64,000 bases of DNA from Chthonomonas sp. (GCA_016788585.1 JAEURP010000002.1:62001-126000), one strand, 5' to 3'; positions 35,489 through 43,210 are shown, numbered from the stretch's first letter. Program-made: numbers and translations. Notes: generated by a model not told the origin, from the letters alone.

Positions 35489-36655
35489 ATGGACCCGGTT
35501 CTACGCGCGGATTTTAAGCAACGATGGTCGGACGATAAGTACGAACCGCTGGTCGCGGCGGTCAACGATCCGTACAAGTGGAAAGCCGAGTTTCGCATCT
35601 GCGAGACTCCAATATTTTTCACCGAAGAGTGGTCGCGCATTCTTCAAGAAGCCGGCGACCAGATACTGAAGCAAATCCAGACTCCTGAGTTTGAAAAGCA
35701 CGCCCGTACGGCGATCCCTAAGGGCGAGGCAGTGCCGCACCCCAAGCCGCATCCAGCGTTTGTACAGATCGATTTCGCCGTCGCCGAGGAGCACGGGCAA
35801 TTGGTGCCTAAGCTCATCGAACTTCAAGGCTTCGCGAGCATGTTCTGCTACCAAGTCGCGCTCGACCGAGCCTATCGCAAGCTCGACCTCGTACCCGAGA
35901 ACACTTCGCAGTACTGGAGCGGCCTCAATGAAGCAAGCTACCTTGATCACTTGCGCAAGATCGTCATTGGCGACCTCGACAAAGATGATTTGGTGCTTCT
36001 CGAGATAGAACCCGAGAAGCAGCGCACGAAGATTGATTTCGCCTGCACCGAAGAGATGCTCGGCATTCGCACTCTCTGCTTGACCGACCTAAGAAAGGAC
36101 GGCCGAACACTGCGCGATCCCAACGGCAGGCAGATCAAGCGCATCTACAACCGAGTGATTTTTGACGAGCTTGGTCAGAAGAACCTTAACCTTGACTTTC
36201 ACCCAACCGATGACGTGGATGTTGATTGGGTCGCACACCCCAACTGGTTCCACAAGCTTAGCAAGCATACGTTACCTTTCTTGAAAGGCGACGCGATTCC
36301 CGAGTGCCACTTCGTGAGCGATCTCAAGGAGATTCCGAAAGACCTCAAGAACTATGTGCTCAAGCCGCTTTATTCCTTTGCTGGCGCGGGCGTGATTGTG
36401 GACGTTACTAAGAAGGCAATTGAGAGTCTCGAGCACCCCGAGGTCTATCTTCTCCAACGAAAGGTGAAGTACGCCAACTTCATCGAAACCCCCACCGGAC
36501 GGAGCAAGGCCGAAGTGCGCCTGATGTACTTCTGGAACCGCACGCCAATCCTGGCGAACACATTAGTTCGTGTCAGCAGAGGCAACCTAAGCAGCGTGAG
36601 TAAGAACACCGACGACACCTGGATCGGCGCCACAACCGGTTACCATCGAATCTAG
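35489..36655 (+). CDS. Divergent ATP-grasp-like protein, last gene of amidoligase operon
   Basis: A 388-aa protein. The C-terminal half looks ATP-grasp: the lysine and glycine-rich loop KNYVLKPLYSFAGAGVIVDV at about residue 285, then YLLQRKVKYANF, and the metal-binding end AEVRLMYFW...ANTLVRVSRGNLSSVSKN. The N-terminal half (KWKAEFRICETPIFFTEEW, FVQIDFAVAEEHGQLVPKLIELQGF) is unlike common ligases and may bind the amino-acid or peptide substrate. It starts 2 nt after the amidotransferase stop. I infer a second ligation step in the same pathway. Confidence 0.78.
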   Translation: MDPVLRADFKQRWSDDKYEPLVAAVNDPYKWKAEFRICETPIFFTEEWSRILQEAGDQILKQIQTPEFEKHARTAIPKGEAVPHPKPHPAFVQIDFAVAEEHGQLVPKLIELQGFASMFCYQVALDRAYRKLDLVPENTSQYWSGLNEASYLDHLRKIVIGDLDKDDLVLLEIEPEKQRTKIDFACTEEMLGIRTLCLTDLRKDGRTLRDPNGRQIKRIYNRVIFDELGQKNLNLDFHPTDDVDVDWVAHPNWFHKLSKHTLPFLKGDAIPECHFVSDLKEIPKDLKNYVLKPLYSFAGAGVIVDVTKKAIESLEHPEVYLLQRKVKYANFIETPTGRSKAEVRLMYFWNRTPILANTLVRVSRGNLSSVSKNTDDTWIGATTGYHRI

Positions 36656-37114
36656 TTATTGGATTAGTTGTCTGACGTTATCGAGGTTGATTTCCTTCCC
36701 GCAATCCTCGCAGATGAGCTTAATCGTTCGGCGGCTAAAAAAATTCTCCTTTCCGCAGCTCTCGCACTTGATATGATAGGTCGGCAGGATAACTCCGTTT
36801 TCAATGGGGATCATGCGTCCGCAAGACCGGCACATCACGTCCTTCTCGGGCTTCGAAGTGAGGGAATTTTGGAATTGGCAATATGGGCAGCCGAGTTTTT
36901 CGATCGGCACTTGCTTGTTTTGCACAAGTTTGACCACCGCAAACACGACGAGCGCAGTGCCAATCACGACGAGGAGCCAGCCCGCGATAGCCAGCGACCC
37001 ATAGGCGACGAAAACACCGCCTAAGATAAGGCAGATGACGGCAATGACTCCCGCGATTACCGCTTGACTGGTGTTCTGTTCGACAACATCATCGGCGCGA
37101 GTTGGTTGATCCAT
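36656..37114 (-). CDS. Membrane protein with C-terminal zinc ribbons
   Basis: A 152-aa protein with two transmembrane helices (AVIAGVIAVICLILGGVFVA and the following WLLVVIGTALVVFAVVKLV) and a cytoplasmic tail containing four CxxC knuckles: CPYC, CRSC, CESC and CEDC, enough for two zinc ribbons. No catalytic residues. It is 26 nt downstream of the anti-sigma-like gene and probably part of that operon. Its stop abuts the convergent amidoligase operon. Confidence 0.75.
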   Translation of the reverse strand: MDQPTRADDVVEQNTSQAVIAGVIAVICLILGGVFVAYGSLAIAGWLLVVIGTALVVFAVVKLVQNKQVPIEKLGCPYCQFQNSLTSKPEKDVMCRSCGRMIPIENGVILPTYHIKCESCGKENFFSRRTIKLICEDCGKEINLDNVRQLIQ

Positions 37115-37140
37115 GCCTGATCAAGGGACGGTCTCAACTC

Positions 37141-37914
37141 CTACGGAGATTCGGAGACGCCTGGCAGTTCTGTATGCTCGGGCTGCTGTTCTCGCGGTTG
37201 TCGCTCGTGAGATTCGGGCTGCTCCTCGGGCTCTGGCGAGTTCGGATCGGTTGCTGGAACGAGCAGGACGTGGTCATTAGCCTGAGTGAAGGCAGAAAAT
37301 CCGTACCGGCTTCCAAGGTCCTTCAAAACCGCTAGGGCTGGCATCTTGTCATAAAAGGCTTGGACGTCTGGGTTCGGCATGTCAGGAGCAAGCTGCAGGC
37401 GCAACCCAGATTGGCGGCTAATCTCGTCGAGGACGGACATCAAGCTGATCGACTCGGAGGTTAAAGTCACCAACTTCTCGTAAGGAGGAATGGCTCGCGG
37501 CGGCTCCGGCGGAGGAGCGACAACATTCTGATTCGGGTCGTAGCCGGGGTTCAACCGCGGATTGATTGGCTGTTCTGTCCGGTTGGCTACGGGGCGTCCG
37601 GACTGCACCGGCTCTGGTTGCCGAGATGAGACCATCGCGAATCCCGCCCAGGTTGCGGCGGCAATGCTTGCCGCGAGTCCGACCCCGACAATCAGCCGCG
37701 GGCGCGGGCTTGCCAGCTGACGTACTTCTTCTCGTGGGTGGAATTTTCGCGGCTGACCAGTGCCGGGCTTGGCTCCCCGAACCTCGCGGACCAGGTTCAT
37801 CCGCTTGATCATCTCCCCTCGATGTTCCGGATAGCGCTTGATGAACCCGTCGACGGCCTGGTGATCGCCTTCTTCGGCGATAAACCACATGAGCTCGTCA
37901 ATACTGCGCTCCAT
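37141..37914 (-). CDS. Anti-sigma-like membrane protein with STN-type domain
   Basis: A 257-aa protein. An N-terminal helical region of about 50 residues (MERSIDELMWFIAEEGDHQA) resembles small anti-sigma domains; one membrane helix follows at about 75-95 (LIVGVGLAASIAAATWAGFA), then a proline-rich linker and an STN (secretin/TonB short N-terminal) fold at about 145-215 (SISLMSVLDEISRQSGLRL...YGFSAF), and an acidic Glu/Gln tail. It starts in a TGATG overlap with the ECF sigma stop, the typical anti-sigma position. No zinc HxxxCxxC motif, so the anti-sigma role is inferred from context. Confidence 0.75.
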   Translation of the reverse strand: MERSIDELMWFIAEEGDHQAVDGFIKRYPEHRGEMIKRMNLVREVRGAKPGTGQPRKFHPREEVRQLASPRPRLIVGVGLAASIAAATWAGFAMVSSRQPEPVQSGRPVANRTEQPINPRLNPGYDPNQNVVAPPPEPPRAIPPYEKLVTLTSESISLMSVLDEISRQSGLRLQLAPDMPNPDVQAFYDKMPALAVLKDLGSRYGFSAFTQANDHVLLVPATDPNSPEPEEQPESHERQPREQQPEHTELPGVSESP

Positions 37915-38477
37915 CAGTCGGCCACCTCCTCGTAGTAGTGTCGGAATCGCTCTCTAGCACGAAAAAGCCTCGTCTTCGCGGCGTTGGCGCTGATGCCGAG
38001 AGTGTCTCCGATCTCAGTTAGGCTCAGGTCATCCCAGTAGAAGAGGGTGATTGCTGCTCGGTCATCGGGCCCAAGTTTGCTTAGTGCGTAGCTCACGCGC
38101 GGATCAACAGAGTGATCCTCATTCGTAGCGGGCCGATCTGCCGCGACATCGAGCGGCAAATTCAACTTCTGGTTCTTGATGGTCCGGGCCTGCTGGATAC
38201 TCCGATTCACAGCAACCCGGTAGATCCAAGTACTGAACTTGCTCCGCTTATCAAACTTGGTCAGGTTCCGATAGACGAGCGTGAAGATCTCTTGTGTCGC
38301 GTCGGCGGCCTCTTCTGGCTTCAAAAGCACGCCCAAAGCCACGGCGTACACGCGGTCGTAGTACTTAGAATAAAGGATATCAAAGGCCCCGGCCTCGCCT
38401 CCAAGGAAGCGATCAACGAGCCGGATATCCTCATCGAATCCATCCGTTCGCGACTGGTCAAAAGCCGACGACATCAC
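37914..38477 (-). CDS. ECF RNA polymerase sigma factor
   Basis: A 187-aa sigma-70 family ECF protein. Region 2 is YSKYYDRVYAVALGVLLKPEEAADATQEIF, whose DATQEIF stretch contacts core and -10 DNA, followed by FSTWIYRVAVNRSIQQAR; region 4 is LSLTEIGDTLGISANAAKTRLFRARE, a helix-turn-helix for the -35 site. GTG start, with ATG as the next codon. Followed directly by the anti-sigma-like gene, so it is likely held at the membrane. Confidence 0.94.
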   Translation of the reverse strand: MMSSAFDQSRTDGFDEDIRLVDRFLGGEAGAFDILYSKYYDRVYAVALGVLLKPEEAADATQEIFTLVYRNLTKFDKRSKFSTWIYRVAVNRSIQQARTIKNQKLNLPLDVAADRPATNEDHSVDPRVSYALSKLGPDDRAAITLFYWDDLSLTEIGDTLGISANAAKTRLFRARERFRHYYEEVAD

Positions 38478-38571
38478 CGATAAGTTTGACGCGTTATCGG
38501 CTAGGCGGGGTTACCGGGTTCCAGCGCCACTAGGTCCACGAACGTGAGTATTCGCCGTATACTGAGTTTCT

Positions 38572-38964
38572 ATGCCCTGCGAGTTCGCCCTGGCATCAAT
38601 TAAGGTTCCCGCACGAAAGTGGCGGACGCGCGCCGAGTTGCTCGCGATCCTCGCCGAAATCAAGCTCGCCATCGAGGGTCTCGAGCCCGCGTCCCTCGCT
38701 TCGCTCGCGAAGAATCACGGAATCTCGCCGTCCCACCTGCAGCGGCTCTTCATCAGCGTCTACACCGAGTCGCCCGGCGAGATGTCACGCCGGGTTCGCC
38801 TCGAGTCGGCGGCGATTCGACTGAGTCATGGCGAAAGTGCCGAGCAAATCGCCCAAGATCTAGGCTATTCCCAGCCCAGCGCGTTCTCGCGGGCGTTCAA
38901 AGCGCACCACGGCCTCTCGCCGCGCGCTTTTAGCAAGAAATGTCAAGTCGAATCCCCCGAATAG
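38572..38964 (+). CDS. AraC-type DNA-binding protein (HTH domain only)
   Basis: A 130-aa protein consisting mainly of the double helix-turn-helix of the AraC/XylS family: SLASLAKNHGISPSHLQRLF for the first and AEQIAQDLGYSQPSAFSRAF for the second, ending HHGLSPRAFSK as the family does. There is no sensing domain, as in Ada, MarA or SoxS. TATACT lies 8 nt before the ATG. It precedes the VOC gene by 19 nt and may share its transcript. Confidence 0.9.
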   Translation: MPCEFALASIKVPARKWRTRAELLAILAEIKLAIEGLEPASLASLAKNHGISPSHLQRLFISVYTESPGEMSRRVRLESAAIRLSHGESAEQIAQDLGYSQPSAFSRAFKAHHGLSPRAFSKKCQVESPE

Positions 38965-38983
38965 GGCGGATAATGCTTGCCAA

Positions 38984-39334
38984 ATGAACACCGTTTGCCA
39001 CATCGAAATCCAAACCCGCGACCTCGCGGCGGCCCAAGCCTTCTACGCCCAGGTCTTTCCCGGCTGGACCTTCCGCAGCTTCGGCGAGGAGATGGTCGTT
39101 TTCGGCGTCGGGGATGCGCACGTCGGCGGCTTCATGAAGACCGACGCCGTGAAACCCGGCAGCAGCCCGTCGGTCTGGATTCAGGTCGAGGAAATCGAGC
39201 CCGTCCTCGCCCGCGCCACCGCGGCTGGCGGCTCGGTCGCTTGCGAGAAGTACCCAGTTCCTAGCGTGGGCTGGTCGGCCCAATTCAACGACCCCGAAGG
39301 CTCGGTAATCGGAATCGTCCAGTTCGGCGAGTAA
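38984..39334 (+). CDS. VOC-family (glyoxalase/bleomycin-resistance fold) protein
   Basis: A 116-aa single-chain VOC protein with two beta-alpha-beta-beta-beta units: VCHIEIQTRDLAAAQAFYAQ at the start and VWIQVEEIEPVLARATAAGG in the second. Metal ligands fit His5 and Glu near the end (QFNDPEGSVIGIVQ). The sequence is close to uncharacterised lactoylglutathione-lyase-like proteins; the substrate is unknown. Confidence 0.88.
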   Translation: MNTVCHIEIQTRDLAAAQAFYAQVFPGWTFRSFGEEMVVFGVGDAHVGGFMKTDAVKPGSSPSVWIQVEEIEPVLARATAAGGSVACEKYPVPSVGWSAQFNDPEGSVIGIVQFGE

Positions 39335-39374
39335 CGGAGGGTGGACGGCAGCCCGCCACCCGGCGCAGGGAATT

Positions 39375-40322
39375 CTATCCCCGGATTAGCGTCTTCAGCG
39401 CCGTCGTCACCGCGTGATGAGTGAACGCGAATCCTTCCGCTTCGGCCCGCTTCGGCAGCACCCTTTGCCCGTGCAAAAGCAGTTCAGGATCGGGGGCACC
39501 GAGGGCGCCTGCGACGCGTAGCGCGAACTGCGGGACCGGAGGCGACCAAGGCCGCCCGACCATCGCGCGCAGCTCGCGCATCATCGCTTCGTTCGTGACG
39601 GGATTCGGTGCGGTGCCGTTGAAAACTCCCGGCTCGCCGCGCTCCAGCACATGAAGGAACAGCCGCGCGAGGTCGTCCTCGTGAATCCAACTCATGTACT
39701 GCTGCCCGGAGCCCGCGTGCCCGCCCAAAAACGCCTTGGCGAGCTTGATCAGCGTAGGCAGCGCGCCGCCATGCCCCAGCACCACGCCGACTCGCACCTT
39801 GGCCTTCGCGGTGCGTGGCAGGTCGAACGCATCCTGCGCGGCTTCCCATTCGAGGCAGGTCTTCACGAGGAACTCCTCCGAATTTCCAGTCGGCGAATCT
39901 TCATCAAGAATCTCGTCGCCTCGATTACCATAGATCCCAATCGCGCTGGCATTGATCCAGATTCGCGGAGGATGATTGGCATTGGCCAGGGCTTCTCCGA
40001 TCTTCCTGGTTGGACTCACGCGGCTCTCGATAATGTTCGTTTGAGCCATATGAGTCCATTTCTGAGCAATGGTTTCGCCCGAAAGATTGATGATCGCCTC
40101 GGCACCTTCTAAAGAACTCTGCCAATTCTCGCGCCATTGAAGATCAGCATTCTCACCGCGCCCGAGAGCCAGGACCTCATAGCCCTCTTTCATCAGCAAG
40201 ACGCCGATCAGCCGCCCAAGATAACCCGTACCGCCGGCGATGATGACGCGCCGCGCGGCTCCTACGGCGACCGGCCTTTCATGCGGCGTCGTCTGACGTT
40301 TGGGTTCCGGTTGGTTGTTCAC
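39375..40322 (-). CDS. TIGR01777-family NAD-dependent epimerase (YfcH/SulA-like)
   Basis: A 315-aa extended short-chain dehydrogenase-like protein. Rossmann loop RRVIIAGGTGYLGRLIG at about residue 25, INLSGETIAQKW (family's NLaG), INASAIGIYGNRGDEILDE (YG in place of the full YxxxK), GGALPTLIKLAKAFLGGHAG and SWIHEDDLARLF, and the DUF1731 end (LLHGQRVLPKRAEAEGFAF). Function unknown; relatives are linked to division or sugar modification. The N-terminal 25 residues are an extension, with a GTG start beside the palindromic repeat at 40331. Confidence 0.9.
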   Translation of the reverse strand: MNNQPEPKRQTTPHERPVAVGAARRVIIAGGTGYLGRLIGVLLMKEGYEVLALGRGENADLQWRENWQSSLEGAEAIINLSGETIAQKWTHMAQTNIIESRVSPTRKIGEALANANHPPRIWINASAIGIYGNRGDEILDEDSPTGNSEEFLVKTCLEWEAAQDAFDLPRTAKAKVRVGVVLGHGGALPTLIKLAKAFLGGHAGSGQQYMSWIHEDDLARLFLHVLERGEPGVFNGTAPNPVTNEAMMRELRAMVGRPWSPPVPQFALRVAGALGAPDPELLLHGQRVLPKRAEAEGFAFTHHAVTTALKTLIRG

Positions 40323-40330
40323 CTCACCCC

Positions 40331-40431
40331 CGGAGGATAGGCTTTAGCCTGTCGGCGTCCGATAGACTTCAGTCTGTCGCCGCGGTTAGACTGAAGTCTA
40401 ACGGCCATTTGACAGGCTAAAGCCTATCCTC
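40331..40431. repeat. Nested inverted repeat, GGAGGATAGGCTTTAGCCTG family, copy 1
   Basis: Outer arms 40331-40352 and 40410-40431 are perfect 22-bp reverse complements. Inner arms ATAGACTTCAGTCT (about 40361) and AGACTGAAGTCTA (about 40387) form a second stem. The right arm encodes the last codons and stop of the UbiX gene on minus. A related copy is at 54142-54190. Confidence 0.93.
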
Positions 40432-41022
40432 CACTGCCCATTCCTTCACGATGTTCTGCTCAACGCCGAGGCTTTGCAGAACCCGCGCGACCACGGTGTC
40501 GGCCAATTCCTCTAAAGACTGCGGGACGCCGTACCAGGCGGGGCAGGCGGGGATGATCGTCGCGCCGGCTTCGGCCAAAGTGGTGAGATTGCGGAGCATG
40601 ATGAGGTTCATCGGCATCTCGCGGGGAACCATGACGAGCGGGCGTTTCTCCTTCAAGCAGACATCGGCGGACCGCGTGAGGAGGTCGTCGCTGATGCCGT
40701 GCGCGATGCGGCCCGCGGTGCCCATGCTGCACGGAATCACGACCATACCGTCGTGTCGAAAGCTGCCGCTGGCGGGCGGCGTGAAGTAATCGCGGCTGCT
40801 AAGGAGTTCTAGGTTAGGGAAGTCCTCACCCAGCCATTCGCGAGGCGAAAAACCTTCGCGCAGGAGGTTGATTCCGAGCTCGGTAGAGGCGACTTGGAAG
40901 GCCTGATCGCTCATGATCAGCATCACGCGGGACCAAATCTTGCAGGCGCGCATGAGGAAGCGCTGGGCGTAGATCGCGCCGCTCGCGCCCGTGACCCCGA
41001 CGACCAAGTTCCCGCGCTGCAT
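40417..41022 (-). CDS. ubiX: Flavin prenyltransferase UbiX
   Basis: Makes the prenylated FMN cofactor used by UbiD-type decarboxylases. The 201-aa protein has NLVVGVTGASGAIYAQ, the flavin-site PCSMGTAGRIAHGISDDLLTRSADV (serine and dimer contacts) and RPLVMVPREMPMNLIMLRNL. Together with the UbiA homologue it points to aromatic decarboxylation in quinone synthesis; no ubiD lies in the window. TAGAAT 6 nt before the ATG suggests leaderless expression. The last residues (VEDRL) and stop come from the palindromic repeat. Confidence 0.93.
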   Translation of the reverse strand: MQRGNLVVGVTGASGAIYAQRFLMRACKIWSRVMLIMSDQAFQVASTELGINLLREGFSPREWLGEDFPNLELLSSRDYFTPPASGSFRHDGMVVIPCSMGTAGRIAHGISDDLLTRSADVCLKEKRPLVMVPREMPMNLIMLRNLTTLAEAGATIIPACPAWYGVPQSLEELADTVVARVLQSLGVEQNIVKEWAVEDRL

Positions 41023-41028
41023 GCCCCT

Positions 41029-41034
41029 ATTCTA
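41029..41034 (-). promoter_or_regulatory. -10 box (TAGAAT) of leaderless ubiX
   Basis: TAGAAT on minus ends 6 nt before the ubiX ATG; the gap is AGGGGC, which is too close to act as a ribosome site. Confidence 0.55.
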
Positions 41035-41049
41035 GTTCAAAATGGAGCG

Positions 41050-41661
41050 GTGGAACTCTTTGGCCGCACGAATATCCCGGTGCCCCCGGTCTGGTTGTCC
41101 TTGCGAGAGCCAGAATCGCCTTCGCCGGGCTGGGCCGAGGCCCTTTGCGAGGCGGCGGTTTCAGCTAAGACGATCATTGATATCAGCCAGCGCCCCGGCT
41201 TGTTCGGAGGGCTGATCGCTGGCAAGGGTTCTATGGTGATGGCGGTCGGGGGCGGTGACTGCTCCCGCGCCCCGGACGCGGGTTGGGCGAAGAACTTCAT
41301 CGAAGCTAAGCTGGTTTCGGTGCTTAGCTGCCTCCGGCAGGACCATCTGGACTTCTTCTTCTTGGACTACAACGGGCCATGGGAAGAGTGGCAAATCGAC
41401 GGCGCGCTTGAGGCGATGGAAAGCGCTCGGCAAGATGGTTTGATCCGGTTTTCGGGTTTGTCTTCAAGCGGAAACGATTTGGCTACCGCCGCGATGTGGA
41501 ACTTCCACGACGCCTTCGACGCGGTTCTCATGCAGCGAGAGACTTACTTCAGCGAGGTTTCGAAAATCGGGGCCGAAAGGCGATGCGGCATGGTGACCTA
41601 CGATGACGAAATCGACGGCTGGCCGGTTTTGAAGAGAGTTTCGGAGTTAGCATGCGCATAG
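41050..41661 (+). CDS. Degenerate or truncated aldo/keto reductase-like protein
   Basis: A 203-aa protein with weak aldo/keto reductase features: the N-terminal FGRTNIPVPPVWLSL, AVSAKTIIDISQRPG in place of the DTAxxYG catalytic segment (Asp kept, Tyr missing), LRQDHLDFFFLDYNGPW for the DLxxxH strand, and GALEAMESARQDGLIRFSGLSS for the helix and GKIRxxGxS. The normal length is about 300 aa, and the gene ends where a repeat cluster starts, so it may have lost its C-terminus. GTG 41050 is inferred; the open frame before it is antisense to ubiX. It may be inactive. Confidence 0.6.
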   Translation: MELFGRTNIPVPPVWLSLREPESPSPGWAEALCEAAVSAKTIIDISQRPGLFGGLIAGKGSMVMAVGGGDCSRAPDAGWAKNFIEAKLVSVLSCLRQDHLDFFFLDYNGPWEEWQIDGALEAMESARQDGLIRFSGLSSSGNDLATAAMWNFHDAFDAVLMQRETYFSEVSKIGAERRCGMVTYDDEIDGWPVLKRVSELACA

Positions 41662-41825
41662 TCCCCCTCTCTTGCGCCCGCGAGATTTGTAAGCGCTTCA
41701 GATTGTTGTGGCGGAGGAGAGGGGTTAGGGGTGAGGTCAAATCGGGCGACCCCTCTCCTGTTCGAGCTTCTTTCGCTTTCGCTCAAGACTCCTCGAACTT
41801 CCTCTCCCGCAAGGGGAGAGGAGGG
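41662..41825. repeat. Palindromic CCCCTCTCC repeat cluster
   Basis: Contains GTCCCCCTCTCTTG, GGAGGAGAGGGGTTAGGGGT (about 41713) and the hairpin CCTCTCCCGCAAGGGGAGAGG (about 41801). These are the same kind of half-modules as in the coding palindromes. The last GGAGAGGAGG lies 7 nt before the TTG start of the amine oxidase and can act as its ribosome site. Confidence 0.75.
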
Positions 41826-41830
41826 CGCAT

Positions 41831-43210
41831 TTGAAGATCGGGGTCGTCGGAATGGGTGCAGCCGGGCTGCGCACGATGATGCTCCTGCGCGAGGCGGGGC
41901 ACGAAGTTCAAGGTTTCGAGGCGCGCGATCGGGTTGGGGGAAGGCTCAAGACGATACGGACAGAAACCGGATTTTATGAGGCCGGCGGGGAGTGGATCGA
42001 CGCCGATCATCACCGTTTGCTGGCCCTTCTCAAAGAACTTGGGCAGGAGCCGGTGCCGGACAGCCAATATCCCGGCGCGGTTTTCATGGCAGGGAAGCGT
42101 TACACCGAGGACGAGTACGAAGAGCATGCCGAAGCGCTGGAGAAGGTAGAGGAGGAGGCCGATAAGCTGGCGCTCGACCTCGACGAAGTGCCCTGGCACA
42201 ACTCGCTTTACGCGAATTTGGACGGCCAGACGCTGGGCGATTGGCTCGACGCGCAAGCGGGGAAGGCGAGCATCCCGCGGCGGATACTGGAGAGCGTCTA
42301 CCGAAGCGACGAAGGCGACGACACGCACGAGATCGGTCTCCTCGGCTGGCTCTGCGGCCGCCTCGCCGCCCTGGATCGCACCGGCGGTGAGATGAGCAGT
42401 ATGCGTTTCCCGGATGGCGCACAAGGATTCTGCGAGGCCATGGTCGAACGGGCGGGGCCGATCATGTTTGGGGCGGCTCTGCAGCAAGTTACATTTGAGA
42501 ACAACCAGATTGGACTTTTCTTTGGTAAAGAAGAGGTCAGGTGGTTTGACCAAGTCGTCCTTGCTCTCCCCGCAGGATGCCTCCGCGACATCGCTTTCGA
42601 GCCGGGCATCAGCGAAGCGAAGCAGGAAGCGTTCGAAGCCGCGCGGATGAGCCGCACGATTAAGATCGCAATGCACTTCGATGAGAAGTTTTGGGAGGGC
42701 TCGCCCCGCACTTTGACCGACAGCGCGCTGCAGCAGGTTTGGGCGGCTCAATTATCTCCCCTCCCAAGCCTGGGAGGGGCCGGGGGAGGGTTGAACACGG
42801 AAGCCGATCCGCATGCTATCAACCCGCCCCCAACCCCTCCCAATCTTGGGAGGGGAGTTTCACTGCTCGCTTACCTCGGCGGCGAGAGAGCAATCGAACT
42901 CGCCCTCATGGGCGAGGAGGAAGCAGGCAAAGCTCTCCTCGAAGAGCTAGAGCAAATCCATCCCGGAGCAAAAGCCCATTACAAAGGCGCAACCTTGCAC
43001 GATTGGGTGCACGACGACTTCTCACACGGGGGTTTTTTCAGTCTGCCGCCGGGCTATGTTCTGGACCATTACGGGGCTCTGGTACGCTCCGAGAACGGGC
43101 TCCACTTCGCCGGGGACTTTGGCGGCAGCTGGATAGGCACCATCGAGGGCGCGTTGGAGAGCGCCGAGCGGGTGGCGGAGGAAATCAAGCGTGCAGCGAA
43201 CGTTCACTAA
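41831..43210 (+). CDS. FAD-dependent amine oxidase with an in-frame palindromic insertion
   Basis: A 459-aa flavin amine oxidase. The dinucleotide fold MKIGVVGMGAAGLRTMMLLR and GFEARDRVGGRLKTI bind FAD; YEAGGEWIDADHH and the C-terminal LHFAGDFGGSWIGTIEGALES close the site. TTG start with a ribosome site provided by a repeat. Residues 309-342 ([20 protein letters not shown] in the middle) are encoded by a 102-bp palindromic element between QQVWAAQ and LLAYLGGERA, which would otherwise be continuous. Substrate unknown. It overlaps the next gene by 20 nt. Confidence 0.88.
   Translation: MKIGVVGMGAAGLRTMMLLREAGHEVQGFEARDRVGGRLKTIRTETGFYEAGGEWIDADHHRLLALLKELGQEPVPDSQYPGAVFMAGKRYTEDEYEEHAEALEKVEEEADKLALDLDEVPWHNSLYANLDGQTLGDWLDAQAGKASIPRRILESVYRSDEGDDTHEIGLLGWLCGRLAALDRTGGEMSSMRFPDGAQGFCEAMVERAGPIMFGAALQQVTFENNQIGLFFGKEEVRWFDQVVLALPAGCLRDIAFEPGISEAKQEAFEAARMSRTIKIAMHFDEKFWEGSPRTLTDSALQQVWAAQLSPLPSLGGAGGGLNTEADPHAINPPPTPPNLGRGVSLLAYLGGERAIELALMGEEEAGKALLEELEQIHPGAKAHYKGATLHDWVHDDFSHGGFFSLPPGYVLDHYGALVRSENGLHFAGDFGGSWIGTIEGALESAERVAEEIKRAANVH
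42756..42857 (+). repeat. 102-bp coding palindromic element, copy 1 (amine oxidase)
   Basis: Starts CTCCCCTCCCAAGCCTGGGA and ends CAATCTTGGGAGGGGAG. Terminal arms of 24 bp are inverted to each other (2 mismatches) and each is also a hairpin. Exactly 34 codons with no stop. Differs from copy 3 at 7 of 102 positions. Confidence 0.95.

Noticed and set aside
40894-41049. N-terminal extension of the AKR-like frame
   Set aside because: It runs antisense over the ubiX start and reads as low-complexity; family similarity begins near GTG 41050.
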